A DNA stretch of 64,000 nucleotides, taken from NCBI GenBank assembly GCA_019217005.1, contig JAHBNG010000007.1, positions 159,150 to 223,149 of the forward strand, written 5' to 3'. The notes beneath the pieces were generated by a model. That model was not told the DNA's origin, ran no database searches, and saw nothing but the letters and a program-made list of their open reading frames with translations. The position numbers and the translations under genes were made by a program. This stretch comes from Chloroflexi bacterium TSY. GTDB lineage: Bacteria > Chloroflexota > Anaerolineae > Caldilineales > Caldilineaceae. The first letter of the stretch is position 1; each line of letters opens with the position of its first letter. Positions 27,586-38,613 of this stretch are shown in pieces.

Positions 27586-28597
27586 TCATATCTCGGGCTT
27601 CCAGGCAACCAGTAGGGTATCTTCGCTGGGCGACAACCCAATCTCCCTAGAGTTCTCAAAACCAGACTCAGTAGATCCAAATTTCAGGTTTTGAGAGAGA
27701 ATTCTGGCTAAACAGTTGACATAAATACAAATTTGCCGGTCGATATCTAGTTTTTGCGTTAGATTTGGGCGATTTTCAGATATGAAATAGGTTGTTTTCT
27801 GTAACCGAAATCTGAATAAATGACTCCAAAATCCCTGCAATCTCGACTGAAAATAGCCAAAAACGCCAAATTTGGATCTACTGAGACTCGGATAGATAAC
27901 TGATCATTTCACCCAGTGTCGAGAGATCGCCCGCATCGGTAGAGAGCAGCATGTGCAGCGAAGCAAGGGTTGATTCAGGCGGTCCAGTGCGCTCCTCGTC
28001 CAACCAAAAGCCGCGAATGGCAACTTGACCAGTCGGATTGAGCGCATTGTAACTCTTGTGCAACAGATCACGTTTGCCATCCGGCGTCTCGCTCACGAGC
28101 ACACCAAAAAGGAGCAGCAGATCATACCCTTTTCCCAAATCTTCTTTTTGGAAATCGCCTTCTTGTACAGCGACTCTTGCCGTCATCCCTCCTTGCTCAA
28201 TAATGCGTCTTGCAACTGCCGCGGCAGCCGGTAGCTCATAGACAGCCGCTTCGACATTCGGGTAGCGACGGGCCAATGCCATGCTGTAGCCGCCGTGACC
28301 CCCACCCACATCCAGCACCCGCAGAGGTCGATCTGTAGGCAAATTGAGCGCCTCCGCCACCAGCGGTCCGTTGACGCGTGCCGCATCGAAGAGCGCCATT
28401 TCAAAATCCCAAACCCAATTCAGACAACTCATGGCCAGCGGCCCATTCATGTAGACATCACCGTTTCTGTCCAGCAGGTCAAAAGCAACCGCAGCATTGA
28501 GCAGGCGCGCCAGTCCACGGCAATTCACCCCCAGCTTCTCCGCCAATGCCGCTGCCGTGAGTGGTTCATCAACCTCAAGACCAGCTTTTGTGAAATG
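27586..28597 (-). pseudogene. SAM-dependent O-methyltransferase remnant, split by MITE copy C
   Basis: The SAM-binding core is clear: LRVLDVGGGHGGYSMALA, then AAVYELPAA, then VQEGDFQ and a late 'LLLFGVLVSE' strand, the pattern of class I plant-type O-methyltransferases (family 2). The frame now ends in the MITE, which supplies a stop. Excising 215 bp plus one AGACT restores 'SYLSES' to 'GFENSREIGLSPSEDTLLVAWKPEI' and the natural end (792 bases from 28597). The amino-terminal dimerisation domain is missing: an in-frame stop lies just before residue 'HFTKAGLEV' near 28597, so the gene was truncated there as well, next to the copper promoter. Confidence 0.85.
27669..27883. mobile_element. 215-bp MITE-like element, copy C
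   Basis: 215 bp, CAGTAGATCCAAATTT ends, flanked by AGACT on both sides (27664-27668 and 27884-27888). It is inserted in the methyltransferase gene and provides its premature stop. Confidence 0.93.
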
Positions 28598-28626
28598 TTA
28601 CTATCATTATTGAATAAAATTGCCTC

Positions 28627-28658
28627 TTGACTCCGTACCTATGTACAGGGTGTATACT
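28627..28658 (+). promoter_or_regulatory. MerR-type promoter with 20-bp spacer
   Basis: TTGACT (28627-28632) and TATACT (28653-28658) are 20 bp apart, longer than the normal 17. The spacer holds the dyad-like CTCCGTAC/TGTACAGGG. Overlong spacers with an internal dyad are the hallmark of MerR-family activation, in which the regulator untwists the DNA. It faces the copper operon. Confidence 0.75.
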
Positions 28659-28788
28659 ATAGTCGTAAGCTCAATCGTTATCGAAGTTTGGGCAGTATGT
28701 CCCAAAGTGTGTAGATAGAAACCGATCAGTCAGAGAGCCCACTCTATTATACACTTTGTGGTACACACTCAAGTTTGAGAGGAAAACA

Positions 28789-29208
28789 ATGAATGGTCTT
28801 CGCTCCGGTCAGCTTGCCAAAGCAGCTGACGTCAACGTAGAAACCTTGCGTTACTATGAACGCCGTGGCCTGTTGCCCGAACCACCGCGCCGCGAGTCTG
28901 GCTACCGCATCTATCCTGAAGATAGTGTATCCCGGCTGCGCTTCATCAAGGGCGCGCAGGAGCTGGGTTTTACGTTGGAAGAAATACAAGAGCTATTGGC
29001 GCTGCGCGTGGATGAAAATGCAAGCAAGATAGATGTACGTCAGCATGCCCAGGATAAAGTTGCTCAGATTGATGCCAAAATTGCCGCTCTTCAACAGATG
29101 CGGAACGCGCTCGTCCACCTGATCGATCAGTGTCATGGTGATGGACCGACCAGCGACTGTCCCATTCTGGAAGCAATGGAACTTCATACATTTGATAAAA
29201 CAGATTAA
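28789..29208 (+). CDS. MerR-family metal-responsive regulator of the copper operon
   Basis: 139 residues. The winged-helix DNA-binding part reads SGQLAKAADVNVETLRYYER (residues ~6-25) followed by the GYRIYPEDSVSRLRFIK wing. A long dimer helix leads to CHGDGPTSDCPIL, a C-x8-C metal-binding loop as in CueR/PbrR/MerR. The additional cysteine at the start of the dimer helix found in mercury MerR is replaced (DENASK), arguing against Hg(II) and for Cu(I)/Ag(I) or similar. The start at 28789 follows GAGAGGAAAACA. It is the first gene of a set with the CopZ-like and CopA genes and probably controls its own promoter at 28627. Confidence 0.9.
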   Translation: MNGLRSGQLAKAADVNVETLRYYERRGLLPEPPRRESGYRIYPEDSVSRLRFIKGAQELGFTLEEIQELLALRVDENASKIDVRQHAQDKVAQIDAKIAALQQMRNALVHLIDQCHGDGPTSDCPILEAMELHTFDKTD

Positions 29209-29228
29209 ATCATCAGGAGATAAATTTC

Positions 29229-29435
29229 GTGTCAGGCAAGACATTTACAATACCCAATATTAGCTGCAGCCACTGCACACACACCATCGAAATGGAGGTA
29301 GGGGAACTCGACGGCGTGACCAGCATACGAGCAGATGAAGCCACGAAGCAGGTAACAGTCGAGTGGGAAGAGCCTGTCACTTGGGACGATATTCAGGAAT
29401 TGCTTGTGGAGATCAACTACCCACCTGAAGCATGA
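29229..29435 (+). CDS. copZ: Heavy-metal-associated domain copper chaperone (CopZ-like)
   Basis: 68 residues, one ferredoxin-like HMA domain. The metal motif is ISCSHCTHTIE (residues ~11-21), CxxC but without the usual GM before it. The start is a GTG at 29229 preceded by AGGAGATAA. It lies 20 bases after the regulator gene and 38 before copA. It is expected to carry Cu(I) to the amino-terminal metal domains of CopA. Acidic residues around the metal loop suit docking. Confidence 0.88.
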   Translation: MSGKTFTIPNISCSHCTHTIEMEVGELDGVTSIRADEATKQVTVEWEEPVTWDDIQELLVEINYPPEA

Positions 29436-29473
29436 CAATTGAACAAACGTGAACCATCAGAGGAAGATGACAT

Positions 29474-32011
29474 ATGTCCACATTGAAAACGCTCACTGTG
29501 CCCGTTCTTGGTATGACTTGTGCCAATTGTGTGGCCTCGGTGGAGCGCAATGCCAAAAAAGTGAAGACGGTTGGTACGGCGTCTGTCAACTTTGCCAGCG
29601 AAAAGCTAACGGTGGAATATGATCCCGCCACATCGAAACCAAAAGAGGTGTTGGCTGAAGTCATTGAACGCGTCAACAAGGCCGGCTATCAGGTGCCGAC
29701 GGCGATGCTAGACTTGCCGCTGCTCGGCATGACTTGTGCCAACTGTGCCAATACGATACAGCGTAGATTGAACAAGGTAGAGGGTGTGTTGGAAGCCAAT
29801 GTAAACTTTGCCAGCGAAAAAGCGACGGTCGAGTATGTGGCTGGGCTTGTCACTCGCAGTGACTTGGTAGCCGCCGTGCGTCAAGCCGGTTATGATGTAG
29901 TCGAGGCCGCGTCGGACGCCGAAATGGAGGACGCCGAGGCCACGGCACGCGAGGCGGAAATCCAGCACGAGTGGACACGATTGATCGTTGGTCTCGTCTT
30001 CTCACTGCCCCTCTTTGTGCTGAGCATGTTGCGTGACTTTGGGCTGGTCGGCATGTGGGCACACGCGGCTTGGGTCAACTGGCTTTTCTTCGCACTGGCC
30101 ACGCCTGTTCAGTTCTATGTGGGATGGGATTACTATGTCGGTGGGTGGAAAAGCCTGCGCAACGGCAGCGCCAATATGGATGTGCTAGTGGCGATGGGCT
30201 CGACTGTTGCTTATGTTTACAGCGTAGCTGTTCTGATTGCCAAAACGTTTGGGTCCACACTTCTTGGCGAGCATGTCTATTTCGAGACATCAGCAGTGAT
30301 CATTACGTTGATCGTACTAGGCAAGCTGCTAGAAGTAAGCGCAAAGGGGCGCACGAGCGAGGCCATTAAAAAGCTCATTGGTCTCCAACCTAAGACAGCT
30401 CGCGTCGTGCGCAACGGAGAGGAAATCGATTTACCGATTGCCGAACTAGTCACAGGTGATGAGATCATCGTCCGCCCTGGCGAGAAGATCGCCGTTGATG
30501 GAGAGATTCTGGAAGGGCGTTCCGCTGTAGACGAGAGCATGATCACGGGCGAAAGTCTACCTGTCGACAAAGCTATAGGCGATAGCGTGATTGGCGGGAC
30601 TATCAACAAACAAGGTCTGCTGCGCTTCAAAGCCACCAAAGTTGGTCGCGATACGGCGTTGGCCCAGATTATCCGTCTAGTAGAGCAGGCTCAAGGCAGT
30701 AAAGCCCCCATTCAGCGTATTGTGGCTCAGGTGTCGGCCTGGTTTGTGCCTGCTGTTATCAGCTTTGCCTTGCTGGTTTTCATCATCTGGCTGGCTGCAG
30801 GTGCAGGATTCGTTCCCGCACTACTGAGGCTGATTGCTGTGTTGGTGATTGCCTGCCCTTGTGCAATGGGGCTGGCGACGCCGACCTCTATCATGGTGGG
30901 TGTGGGCAAAGGGGCTGAAAGCGGCATTCTTTTCAAGAACAGTACAGCGCTGGAACAGGCTCACAAACTGACGGCCGTTGTGTTGGACAAGACAGGTACA
31001 ATTACCAAAGGCGAGCCAGCCGTGACGGATGTAGTTGTCAGTCGTCAATATTCCGTAAAAGGTCCTCAGCTATCTGCAAATATCGACCCACCAACTACCG
31101 ACCTATCGACTACGGACTACCTACTCCGTCTAGCCGCTTCTGCTGAACGTGGCTCGGAGCATCCATTGGGTGAAGCCATTGTGCGTTCGGCCAAAGAACA
31201 GGGATTGACACTCAGCAGCCCTGTGGCCTTCGAGGGAATTGCTGGGCACGGCATTTCCGCTCAGGTGGATGGTCACAATATTTTGCTCGGCAATCTACGT
31301 CTCATGGAGCGAGAATCAGTTGGCCTGAACGGACTGAGCCCCAAAGCAACCCAACTCCAGTCCGAGGGGAAGACAGCCATGTGGCTCTCGGTAGACGGAC
31401 AAGCTCATGCCATCATTGGCGTGGCCGACACGATCAAACATGGCTCCAAAGAGGCAATCGCTGCCATGCACCAGTTGGGATTAACCGTGGTCATGATGAC
31501 TGGCGACAACGAAGCAACAGCCAACACCATCGCCCAGGAAGTTGGGATTGACAGAGTCTTTGCCGAAGTACTACCAAGTGATAAGGCTGATTACGTGGCT
31601 AACTTGCAGCGAGAAGGTTATGTGGTGGCAATGGTCGGCGACGGGGTCAATGATGCGCCTGCCCTTGCCCAAGCCGATGTTGGCATTGCCATCGGCACAG
31701 GGACAGATGTCGCCATGGAAACAGCAGACGTTACGCTGATGCGCGGTAACTTGCACTCGGTGCCTCAAGCCATCGAACTCTCCAAAGCCACGATGCGCAA
31801 TATCAAGCAGAATCTGGGGTGGGCGTTTGGGTATAATATCGCGTTGCTGCCCATCGCCGCCGGGATTTTGGCTCCGTTTGTCTGGGCACCTGAATTTCTG
31901 CGTCAGCTGCACCCGATTCTAGCCGCGGGGGCGATGGCATTTTCCAGCGTCAGCGTTGTGACGAATGCGTTAAAATTGAAAAAGACATCGCTACAGCTGT
32001 TTCAGGATTAA
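29474..32011 (+). CDS. copA: Copper-exporting P1B-type ATPase CopA
   Basis: 845 residues. Two amino-terminal HMA domains each carry GMTCANC (cysteines 16/19 and about 87/90). Eight membrane helices follow in P1B order. The transmembrane metal site is [11 protein letters not shown]. Other motifs are TGES (actuator), [11 protein letters not shown] (phosphorylated Asp), SEHPLGEA (the P1B-specific HP motif), MTGDNEATA and [13 protein letters not shown] plus the double HMA indicates Cu(I) export. A segment near residue 530 (around 31070-31115: '[15 protein letters not shown]') is a small insertion between the P and N domains. It is translated with the two upstream genes. Confidence 0.97.
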   Translation: MSTLKTLTVPVLGMTCANCVASVERNAKKVKTVGTASVNFASEKLTVEYDPATSKPKEVLAEVIERVNKAGYQVPTAMLDLPLLGMTCANCANTIQRRLNKVEGVLEANVNFASEKATVEYVAGLVTRSDLVAAVRQAGYDVVEAASDAEMEDAEATAREAEIQHEWTRLIVGLVFSLPLFVLSMLRDFGLVGMWAHAAWVNWLFFALATPVQFYVGWDYYVGGWKSLRNGSANMDVLVAMGSTVAYVYSVAVLIAKTFGSTLLGEHVYFETSAVIITLIVLGKLLEVSAKGRTSEAIKKLIGLQPKTARVVRNGEEIDLPIAELVTGDEIIVRPGEKIAVDGEILEGRSAVDESMITGESLPVDKAIGDSVIGGTINKQGLLRFKATKVGRDTALAQIIRLVEQAQGSKAPIQRIVAQVSAWFVPAVISFALLVFIIWLAAGAGFVPALLRLIAVLVIACPCAMGLATPTSIMVGVGKGAESGILFKNSTALEQAHKLTAVVLDKTGTITKGEPAVTDVVVSRQYSVKGPQLSANIDPPTTDLSTTDYLLRLAASAERGSEHPLGEAIVRSAKEQGLTLSSPVAFEGIAGHGISAQVDGHNILLGNLRLMERESVGLNGLSPKATQLQSEGKTAMWLSVDGQAHAIIGVADTIKHGSKEAIAAMHQLGLTVVMMTGDNEATANTIAQEVGIDRVFAEVLPSDKADYVANLQREGYVVAMVGDGVNDAPALAQADVGIAIGTGTDVAMETADVTLMRGNLHSVPQAIELSKATMRNIKQNLGWAFGYNIALLPIAAGILAPFVWAPEFLRQLHPILAAGAMAFSSVSVVTNALKLKKTSLQLFQD

Positions 32012-32264
32012 CGGCAAGATAGTCCTGAAACGTATCCGACATTGTGAGAACTCCCGTTTCCGGACCATCGACGTTTTTGCCATACTGCTGAACGATTTTC
32101 TCCTTAATTTCTTCCCGCACGCGATGGGGCAATAGAGCCGCTATTTCAAGCTGTATTGCCCCATCGTCTATGGAAGATGCTTGCGTTTCTAGCTCCTCCT
32201 TTTCCCGTAATGAATGTGAACTAACAATAAGTATCGTCAACCTCTGGAATGGAATTATTATGAT
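32012..32264. other. Spacer after copA
   Basis: A 96-codon minus-strand frame (31950-32240) has a protein-like stretch ('EEIKEKIVQQYGKN') but overlaps copA, has no ribosome site or known family, and is left uncalled. It could be a gene remnant. Confidence 0.3.
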
Positions 32265-35200
32265 CTATTGAAATTGGCTCATTAATCTGTCAACAATTGG
32301 CTCTAACGACATACCGTTTCTATTGCTTAAGCAAACCTCAACCTCATCTTCTCCCAAAATCACTGCTAATTCATGCTTGAGCGATTGGAGGCGGGAATCA
32401 ATAATTTCAAATGACGTATTCTGATGATTCCATATAGCATAAAGTAATTCCGCACTCTGCTTTATATCACCGAGGGCCAGATACAGACGAGCATAACCCG
32501 CTATTGCTTCATTCAGGACGGCCTTTGTACCGGTTTCATGAGCTAACACTAGTGCCTCATGCAGGTAGGACTTGGCAGACTCAGTCTCGTTGGTTGCCAA
32601 TAGATTAAAAGCTAGATTTACCGAAGTTTCGGCTATCATCTGCCTAGCATTGATGCGACGCGAGATGTCTAAACTTTCATTAAACCGCTTGCGTGCAAGT
32701 CCATGTTCGCCTTGCAGGTCATTCATGAGTCCCCAATTATTGAGTGTAATTGCTGCGCCGCGTAGATGACCAGCCTGATTAATTATCTGCCAACTTTCGG
32801 CAAAGTAAGCGCTTGCTTCACGAAAATCGCCGCGCTGAAAAGATAACCAGGCCAACCCTCTTAGCGCGCGCGAAGTATCGGGCGGATGTCCTTTTTTGCG
32901 TGCCAGTTCGAGGCTTGCGGTATTGTATTCACTTGCTCTTTCGAAATTTCCTTGCTTGAGGTCGATCCAAGCCAACGCACCTAGAGAGCGCAGAGTTAGA
33001 TGTGGACTGATGTGCTGTGTATTCTGTAGTTCCTGAGAGAAATAATCTCTCGCCACATCAAATTCACTCTGATGAAGCGCAATAATACCAAGGTGGCCTA
33101 AGGCGCTTGATTCCATCGGGTCTCCTACCTCACGTGCAATTCGGAGTGCTCGCTGAAGATATGCTTTCGCTGAAGTATAGCGGCCGTAGTTGCGTTCAAT
33201 GGCACCAAGTTCAATCAGAATATATATTTCTTCATGATGTAGCTGGAACTGAGACGCCAACTCAAGCCCACAGGTGAACTTTTCTTGTGCAACTTCATAC
33301 TTTCCTAAACTAGCCATGCCGACGCCACAAACTCGCAATCCAACAACTTCACTTTGGTCATCCGACGCCATTTGTGCCAGTTCGATGACTGTTAGCGCAG
33401 TATCAACGGCTTGTTGATAGCGCCCAAGACGTGTCAAAAAATGCGCCCACTGTGCCAACAGTTGGGCATAGATTCTATGGATACGTCTATCTACTCTTTG
33501 TCCAGTATCAATTTCGGTTGGCGGAAAGGGGATAAGCATTTGTTTCCACCCTAATGCTCCCTCGCGATGTAAACCATTCAAATCGTAAAAGTGCATTAAT
33601 GTCCAACTACAGTTTTCGAGATTCACCGCATAGTCAAGATCAGCGGCGACCTGATTCACTGTCCACTCCCATGCTTGACGTATATTATCCAACTCTTCCC
33701 TCAGTTGAGGGAGCACTTGGGCAAAGTTTCGTTTAGTCAAATTGTCTTGATGCTCATTGAGTAGATGTAGATAATATTCTGCGTGGTGGCGACAACCGCA
33801 CTCATATTTCTCCACGTCCTTTAGCTGTCTAACAGCAAACTGACGTAGCAGTTCATGCATCCGATAGATGCCAGGCTTTGGTTGCGCTAACAATGACTTT
33901 CTGGTTAGCATTCCTAGATCAGCAACTTCTGCGCCCGTAACGACCATCGCCGCTTCTCGACTAAAATTACCACGGAAAATTGCTGCTAAAGCAAGTATTG
34001 TTTGTTCATATGACGATAGCCAAGTCCATGTATGGTCAAGTAGGGCCCTTATGCCTCTGTGTCGGTCAGGCAGATCAACGGCGTTACTTGACAGAAAGTT
34101 TACGTTTTCTCGTATGGAATCTAAAATTTCACGACAGCTAAAGTCATTTGTATAGCTGGCTGCGAGTAGTATGGGTAAGGGGGCACCCCCTACTAACCGA
34201 CATATTTGAACAATCGCCCTCATTTCGTCCTCATCTGGGGTAAAAGCTATGTTTTCATGGGTTGCTTGCTGAAGGAAAAGGCGGATGCTGTCAGAGCAAC
34301 GGGCCTCTGCAATATTTTCCGTTTCTGGAAGTGCAAGACCCAGTAGATCCAAATTTCAGGTTTTGAGAGAGAATTCTGGCTAAACAGTTGACATAAATAC
34401 AAATTTGCCAGTCGATATCTAGTTTTTGCGTTAGATTTGGGCGATTTTCAGATATGAAATAGGTTGTTTTCTGTAACCGAAATCTGAATAAATGACTCCA
34501 AAATCCCTGCAATCTCGACTGAAAATCGCCAAAAACGCCAAATTTGGATCTACTGAGACCATTAAGTTGAATCACCTGCCCTTGGAGCAATTTGAGTCGC
34601 TCGCGGCTGGTAATAAGGATTTTTATGGTTGGTGCGACCTGTAGAAGATTCAGCACCAGCGACGTAGCATCTAGTAAATGTTCAAAATTATCTAGGAGCA
34701 GCAGAATTCGTTTTGCCTTCAAATATGTAAGAACACGCTCTTCAGGGTCTGAGTCAGCATCCAAAGATAGGCCAAGTGTTTCAGAAATCACTATCACCAG
34801 GGCTGTGGCTGCACCCTCAGATTTTGGAACCACTTCCGCTAGGGAAACATACCAAATCCCGTCTATAAATGGTGAATCCTCGGCATCAACGATTCTTCTG
34901 GCCGCTGCCTGCGCAAGTTGTGTCTTGCCTATGCCACCCATACCGGTCAAGGTGAGTAGGCGAACGTGCGAGTAAAGTAACTGATCACAAATACTGCTTA
35001 GCTCTGCGTCTCGTCCGATTAATGATACCGAGCGGATAGGAACATTATTAGGTAGCGAACAAGTATTATTAATTGTTTGTTGCTGCGTTTGTACATGCTC
35101 GATAGGTAGAGGGCTTTGCCTCCGAAGGATATTTCCGCTCTCAAAGTGTCCAGCCTTAATTTGTGCATAAAGGCTATGCGTTTCTGCGTCTGGTGCAACA

Positions 35201-35877
35201 TCTAGCTTCCGTAGCTCCTGTTGACAATTACCATATTGGTGCAATGCTTCAGCACGCCGTCCACTATGGGCCAAAGCGAACATGAGCTGTCGATAAGCTG
35301 GCTCTCTGGTATTATCTAGTTCCAGTTGTCTCTTCGCAAATTGCTGGGCCTTGATGTAGTTCTGGGAAATAATTAATGCACTTGTTAGTTTATTTAGCAT
35401 ATCTAAGGCAAGACGGCGAAAATATTCCCGTTGGACAAGAAGCCATTGTTCAAATTCTGGGCAATCGGTCAATTGGTAGCCAGCTAGAAAATCTCCTCTA
35501 TATAATCCTATGGTCTCTTCGAGAACTTTATCGTCTTGTGAGTTTGCTGAATGTGCGAAGAGCGCCGTATCTCGTCTGTTATCAGAATGGGGATTGAATT
35601 GGATGGTCTTAGACGTGACCAAAAGATAAGGTGGCGAAGCCTCTTGATCGTTAAGCGCCCTGCGAAGTTGATACAGCGTTTGTCGCAGATTCGTACGAGC
35701 TGATTCTCTTTTATATCCAGGCCAGAAAAGATCGCTCAATGCATCGCGTGTATGTACTCGCTCTACTTCAACGGCAAGATAGGCCAAAATACCAATCGAT
35801 TTTGTGTTGCGGAACTGTGTTCGTATTGCACGGTCCACTACAACCTCGCAATCCCCCAGTAAGGACAGCTGAAGCAT
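32265..35877 (-). pseudogene. BTAD / NB-ARC / TPR giant transcriptional regulator (SARP-AfsR type), split by MITE copy D
   Basis: Removing the 215-bp element and one AGACC joins the halves at 'VIQLNGL' and 'ALPETENIAEARC' to give 1130 residues (3393 bases). Order: OmpR-like winged helix (1-95), BTAD domain (~95-245), NB-ARC ATPase with Walker A GMGGIGKTQLA, Walker B RILLLLDNFEHL and ITSRERL (~290-440), then many TPR-like repeats to the end. These are signal-integrating activators, often of secondary metabolism in Actinobacteria and abundant in Chloroflexota. It is divergent from the lectin-toxin gene and three spaced direct repeats lie between them, so it is the likely regulator. The insertion falls in the ATPase region, so the product is probably inactive. 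Confidence 0.92.
34341..34555. mobile_element. 215-bp MITE-like element, copy D
   Basis: 215 bp, CAGTAGATCCAAATTT ends, flanked by AGACC on both sides (34336-34340 and 34556-34560). It disrupts the regulator gene. The variant duplication AGACC matches on both sides, which proves the flanks are target duplications, not part of the element. Confidence 0.95.
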
Positions 35878-36022
35878 ATCGATTCATATCTCCTGAGTCA
35901 TTCGTCTGATTCGCCATTTACAATGCTTGACAATTTTACTTCTGGTTTACGGAAACGGCCGAATCAGTTTAAGAAGGGTATCCAAACGACAATTATGAAA
36001 TTATAACGCAAAATTATGAATC

Positions 36023-36064
36023 GATCACGCTCTGATCACGCTTTGACTGATAAGGAGATCACGC
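36023..36064. promoter_or_regulatory. Direct repeats GATCACGC (SARP-like operator)
   Basis: GATCACGC occurs at 36023-36030, 36034-36041 and 36057-36064, with steps of 11 and 23 bp (one and about two helical turns). SARP-type regulators bind direct repeats at 11-bp steps near the -35 region. The array lies in the shared promoter region between the BTAD regulator and the lectin-toxin gene. Confidence 0.5.
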
Positions 36065-36113
36065 AGAAATGGTACGATCCTGAACAGGTTTGTATAAAGT
36101 CTATAGGCTCCGC

Positions 36114-36165
36114 ATAAAGTAACATTTTTCTCTCTGGTAGCGGTGTTACTTTATCGCGACCGCTA
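36114..36165 (+). promoter_or_regulatory. Possible pseudoknot in the leader of the lectin-toxin gene
   Basis: ATAAAGTAACA (36114-36124) pairs with TGTTACTTTAT (36144-36154), an 11-bp perfect stem. TAGCGG in its loop (36138-36143) can pair with CCGCTA (36160-36165) outside the stem, the arrangement of an H-type pseudoknot. It ends 26 bases before the start codon, next to the ribosome site. It could regulate translation, or it could simply be an operator dyad. Confidence 0.4.
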
Positions 36166-38613
36166 GTATAGTAAGAGACGGAGAGAAAAATATGAAAATT
36201 TTTACCACGCGAGAAATGCTAAGTCGCAGACGTCTTTTTTGGATGACAACCGGAATCATGATGATTTGGGGGCTTACCATACTCTTCAGCGATCCAGTTC
36301 AGGCTAGTTCACCATTATATCGACCTGTTTACCCCTGTGAAGGGATTCACAATCCCGAGATTACCTATCTGGTGAAATACCAAGGAAGTGAATCTGAGTA
36401 TGAAGGTGGGTGGCAAAGAGCCTGCGATGGACTTAAAGCAGGAACGACAGGCGAGAGCCTCCGATTGGAGTCGATTGCAATCAGATTGCGTGCGGACATC
36501 GGTTCGATCTGTTATCAAGTACATGTTAGCGAAGATGGATGGCTTAAGGAAGTCTGTGATGGCACAATTGCTGGAAATGGACAAATTGTCAATGGAAGAG
36601 AAATTGCAAACCGTCAAATTGAAGCCATCCAGATAACGTCGCCCCATGTCAGCCTCTGCTATAGAGTACATATGGAAGATGCTGGCTGGTCTCAAGAACA
36701 GCAATGTGATGGCATTATGGCTGGGTCAACTGGAAGGGGACGCCGCCTGGAAGCAATATGCATATCCACAGGCGGAATCAATACAAATAAATGTCTTGGA
36801 GAAGAGAGATTGAATGAAGCAGTGCCAAGTGAGCTGATTAGCGTATTAGCACCTGTTTTCGATTTTGACGGAGATGGTTGTTTACCTAGTGCTGGTATCA
36901 ATAGATACGGTGAGCCAAATAAAGGATTAAAAATAGGTGGAACGATAACCGGGCAATGTCGTGCACGGAATTTTCTAGAAACATCCAATACACTTCATCG
37001 CTCTGCGTGTTCCATCCATAACGACTCTGTGTTCTGTGGCCACTTTTATGCGCTCTACTTTAAAAAAGATCAAACGGCTGATGGGATATGTTGCGGACAC
37101 AGGCATGACTGGGAACATGTAGCGATATGGACAACCGATGGCATAATTACCCATGGCAGTGTCAGCGAGCATGGAGGGATGAACACGAGAAATGTTACAG
37201 ATATACCCTTTGAAGGTACTCACATGAAGGTTGTTTACCACAAAGATGACGGATTGACTCATGCCATTCGCTTTGCCCAACCTGGTGAAATAGCTGAAAA
37301 TCCAACTGAAGGATTTGTCACACCACCATTGGCAAGCTGGTACAGCTTAACTGGGGATGCACTTGATAATGCAGCAATGAGGGAAAGGCTCAATCGCTTT
37401 GATTATGGCAGCGGTATACTCCCCATTAAAGATGGTAGATTTTATGAGAAGCTAAACGAGTTTAAGCCTTCAAATTATCCTGTCTTTTTAGAACAGAATT
37501 CTGATATCCCTCTAGGCGACAGCCACGGTGTTTACCAGATTGTTTCCGCAAATAGCGGTCTTTGTCTGGACATTAGCGCTCATTCGATAGAGAATGGCGG
37601 CAATATCCAACAATACGAGTGCCACTATGGCAATAACCAACGATGGCAGTTGGTAAAGCTAGGTAGTCACTACAAAATCGTTTCGGTACACAGTGGTCTT
37701 TGCCTGGATGTGAGTGGGCACTCAGTGGCCAATGGCGGCAATATCCAGCAATATGGTTGTCATTATGGTAAGAATCAACGTTGGCGGTTGGTGCAGGTAG
37801 GTAGTGAGTACGAGATAATTTCAGTACGTAGTGGGCTTTGTTTGGACGTGACTAGCCTTTCGGTAGAAAATGGTGGCAATATCCAGCAATATGGCTGTCA
37901 CCAAGGCGCTAACCAACGTTGGCGGTTGGTACAGACAGATAGTGAGTACGAAATAAGTGCAGTGCATAGTGGTCTTTGCTTGGATGTGACGAACCATTCG
38001 GTGGAGAATGGCGGCAATATCCAACAATATAGGTGTCACCAAGGTGATAACCAACGTTGGCGGTTGTTAAAGATAGGTAGCGACTACGAGATAATATCAG
38101 TGCATAGTGGTCTTTGCCTGGATGTAAGTAGACATTCGGTAGAAAATGGTGGCAACATCCAACAATATGAGTGTCACCACGGCGACAACCAACTTTGGCG
38201 GTTAGTAAAGGTAGGTAATGATTACGAGATAATGTCGGCACACAGTGGTCTTTGCTTGGATGCGTATAGGCATTCGACAGCGGATGGTACCAATATCCAA
38301 CAATATGGCTGCCACCATGGCAATAATCAACAGTGGAGAATTGTGCCAACGGATCAGCCCAACCTGATAATTTATGATTTGGTATTTGGCAGTTATGTGC
38401 CTCCGGTTGAAGATCCGTTGCCATTAACAATAACACTTGAAGTTCAAATCTGGGAGGACAAAAACAGAAATGGGCTTCAAGATGAAGATGAGCGAGGTAT
38501 ATCTGGTGTAACGATCCGGCTATTGGATGCTCTTGAGGAATTGGTTAGCGAAACCAAATCGGATGTTGATGGTTTGTACTCATTCACTAGTTTAGCCCCT
38601 GGCAATTATGTAA

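Noticed and set aside
31950..32240. 96-codon minus-strand frame after copA
   Set aside because: Overlaps copA, lacks a ribosome site and family match; left as possible remnant.
34291..34352. Separate start for the second half of the regulator inside the MITE
   Set aside because: The two halves join exactly when the element is removed, so they are one broken gene, not two genes.
37524..38350. Regular ~138-bp DNA repeats, considered as a CRISPR or satellite array
   Set aside because: The repeats are codon-phased and encode six ricin-type lectin units; spacing and divergence are those of protein repeats.
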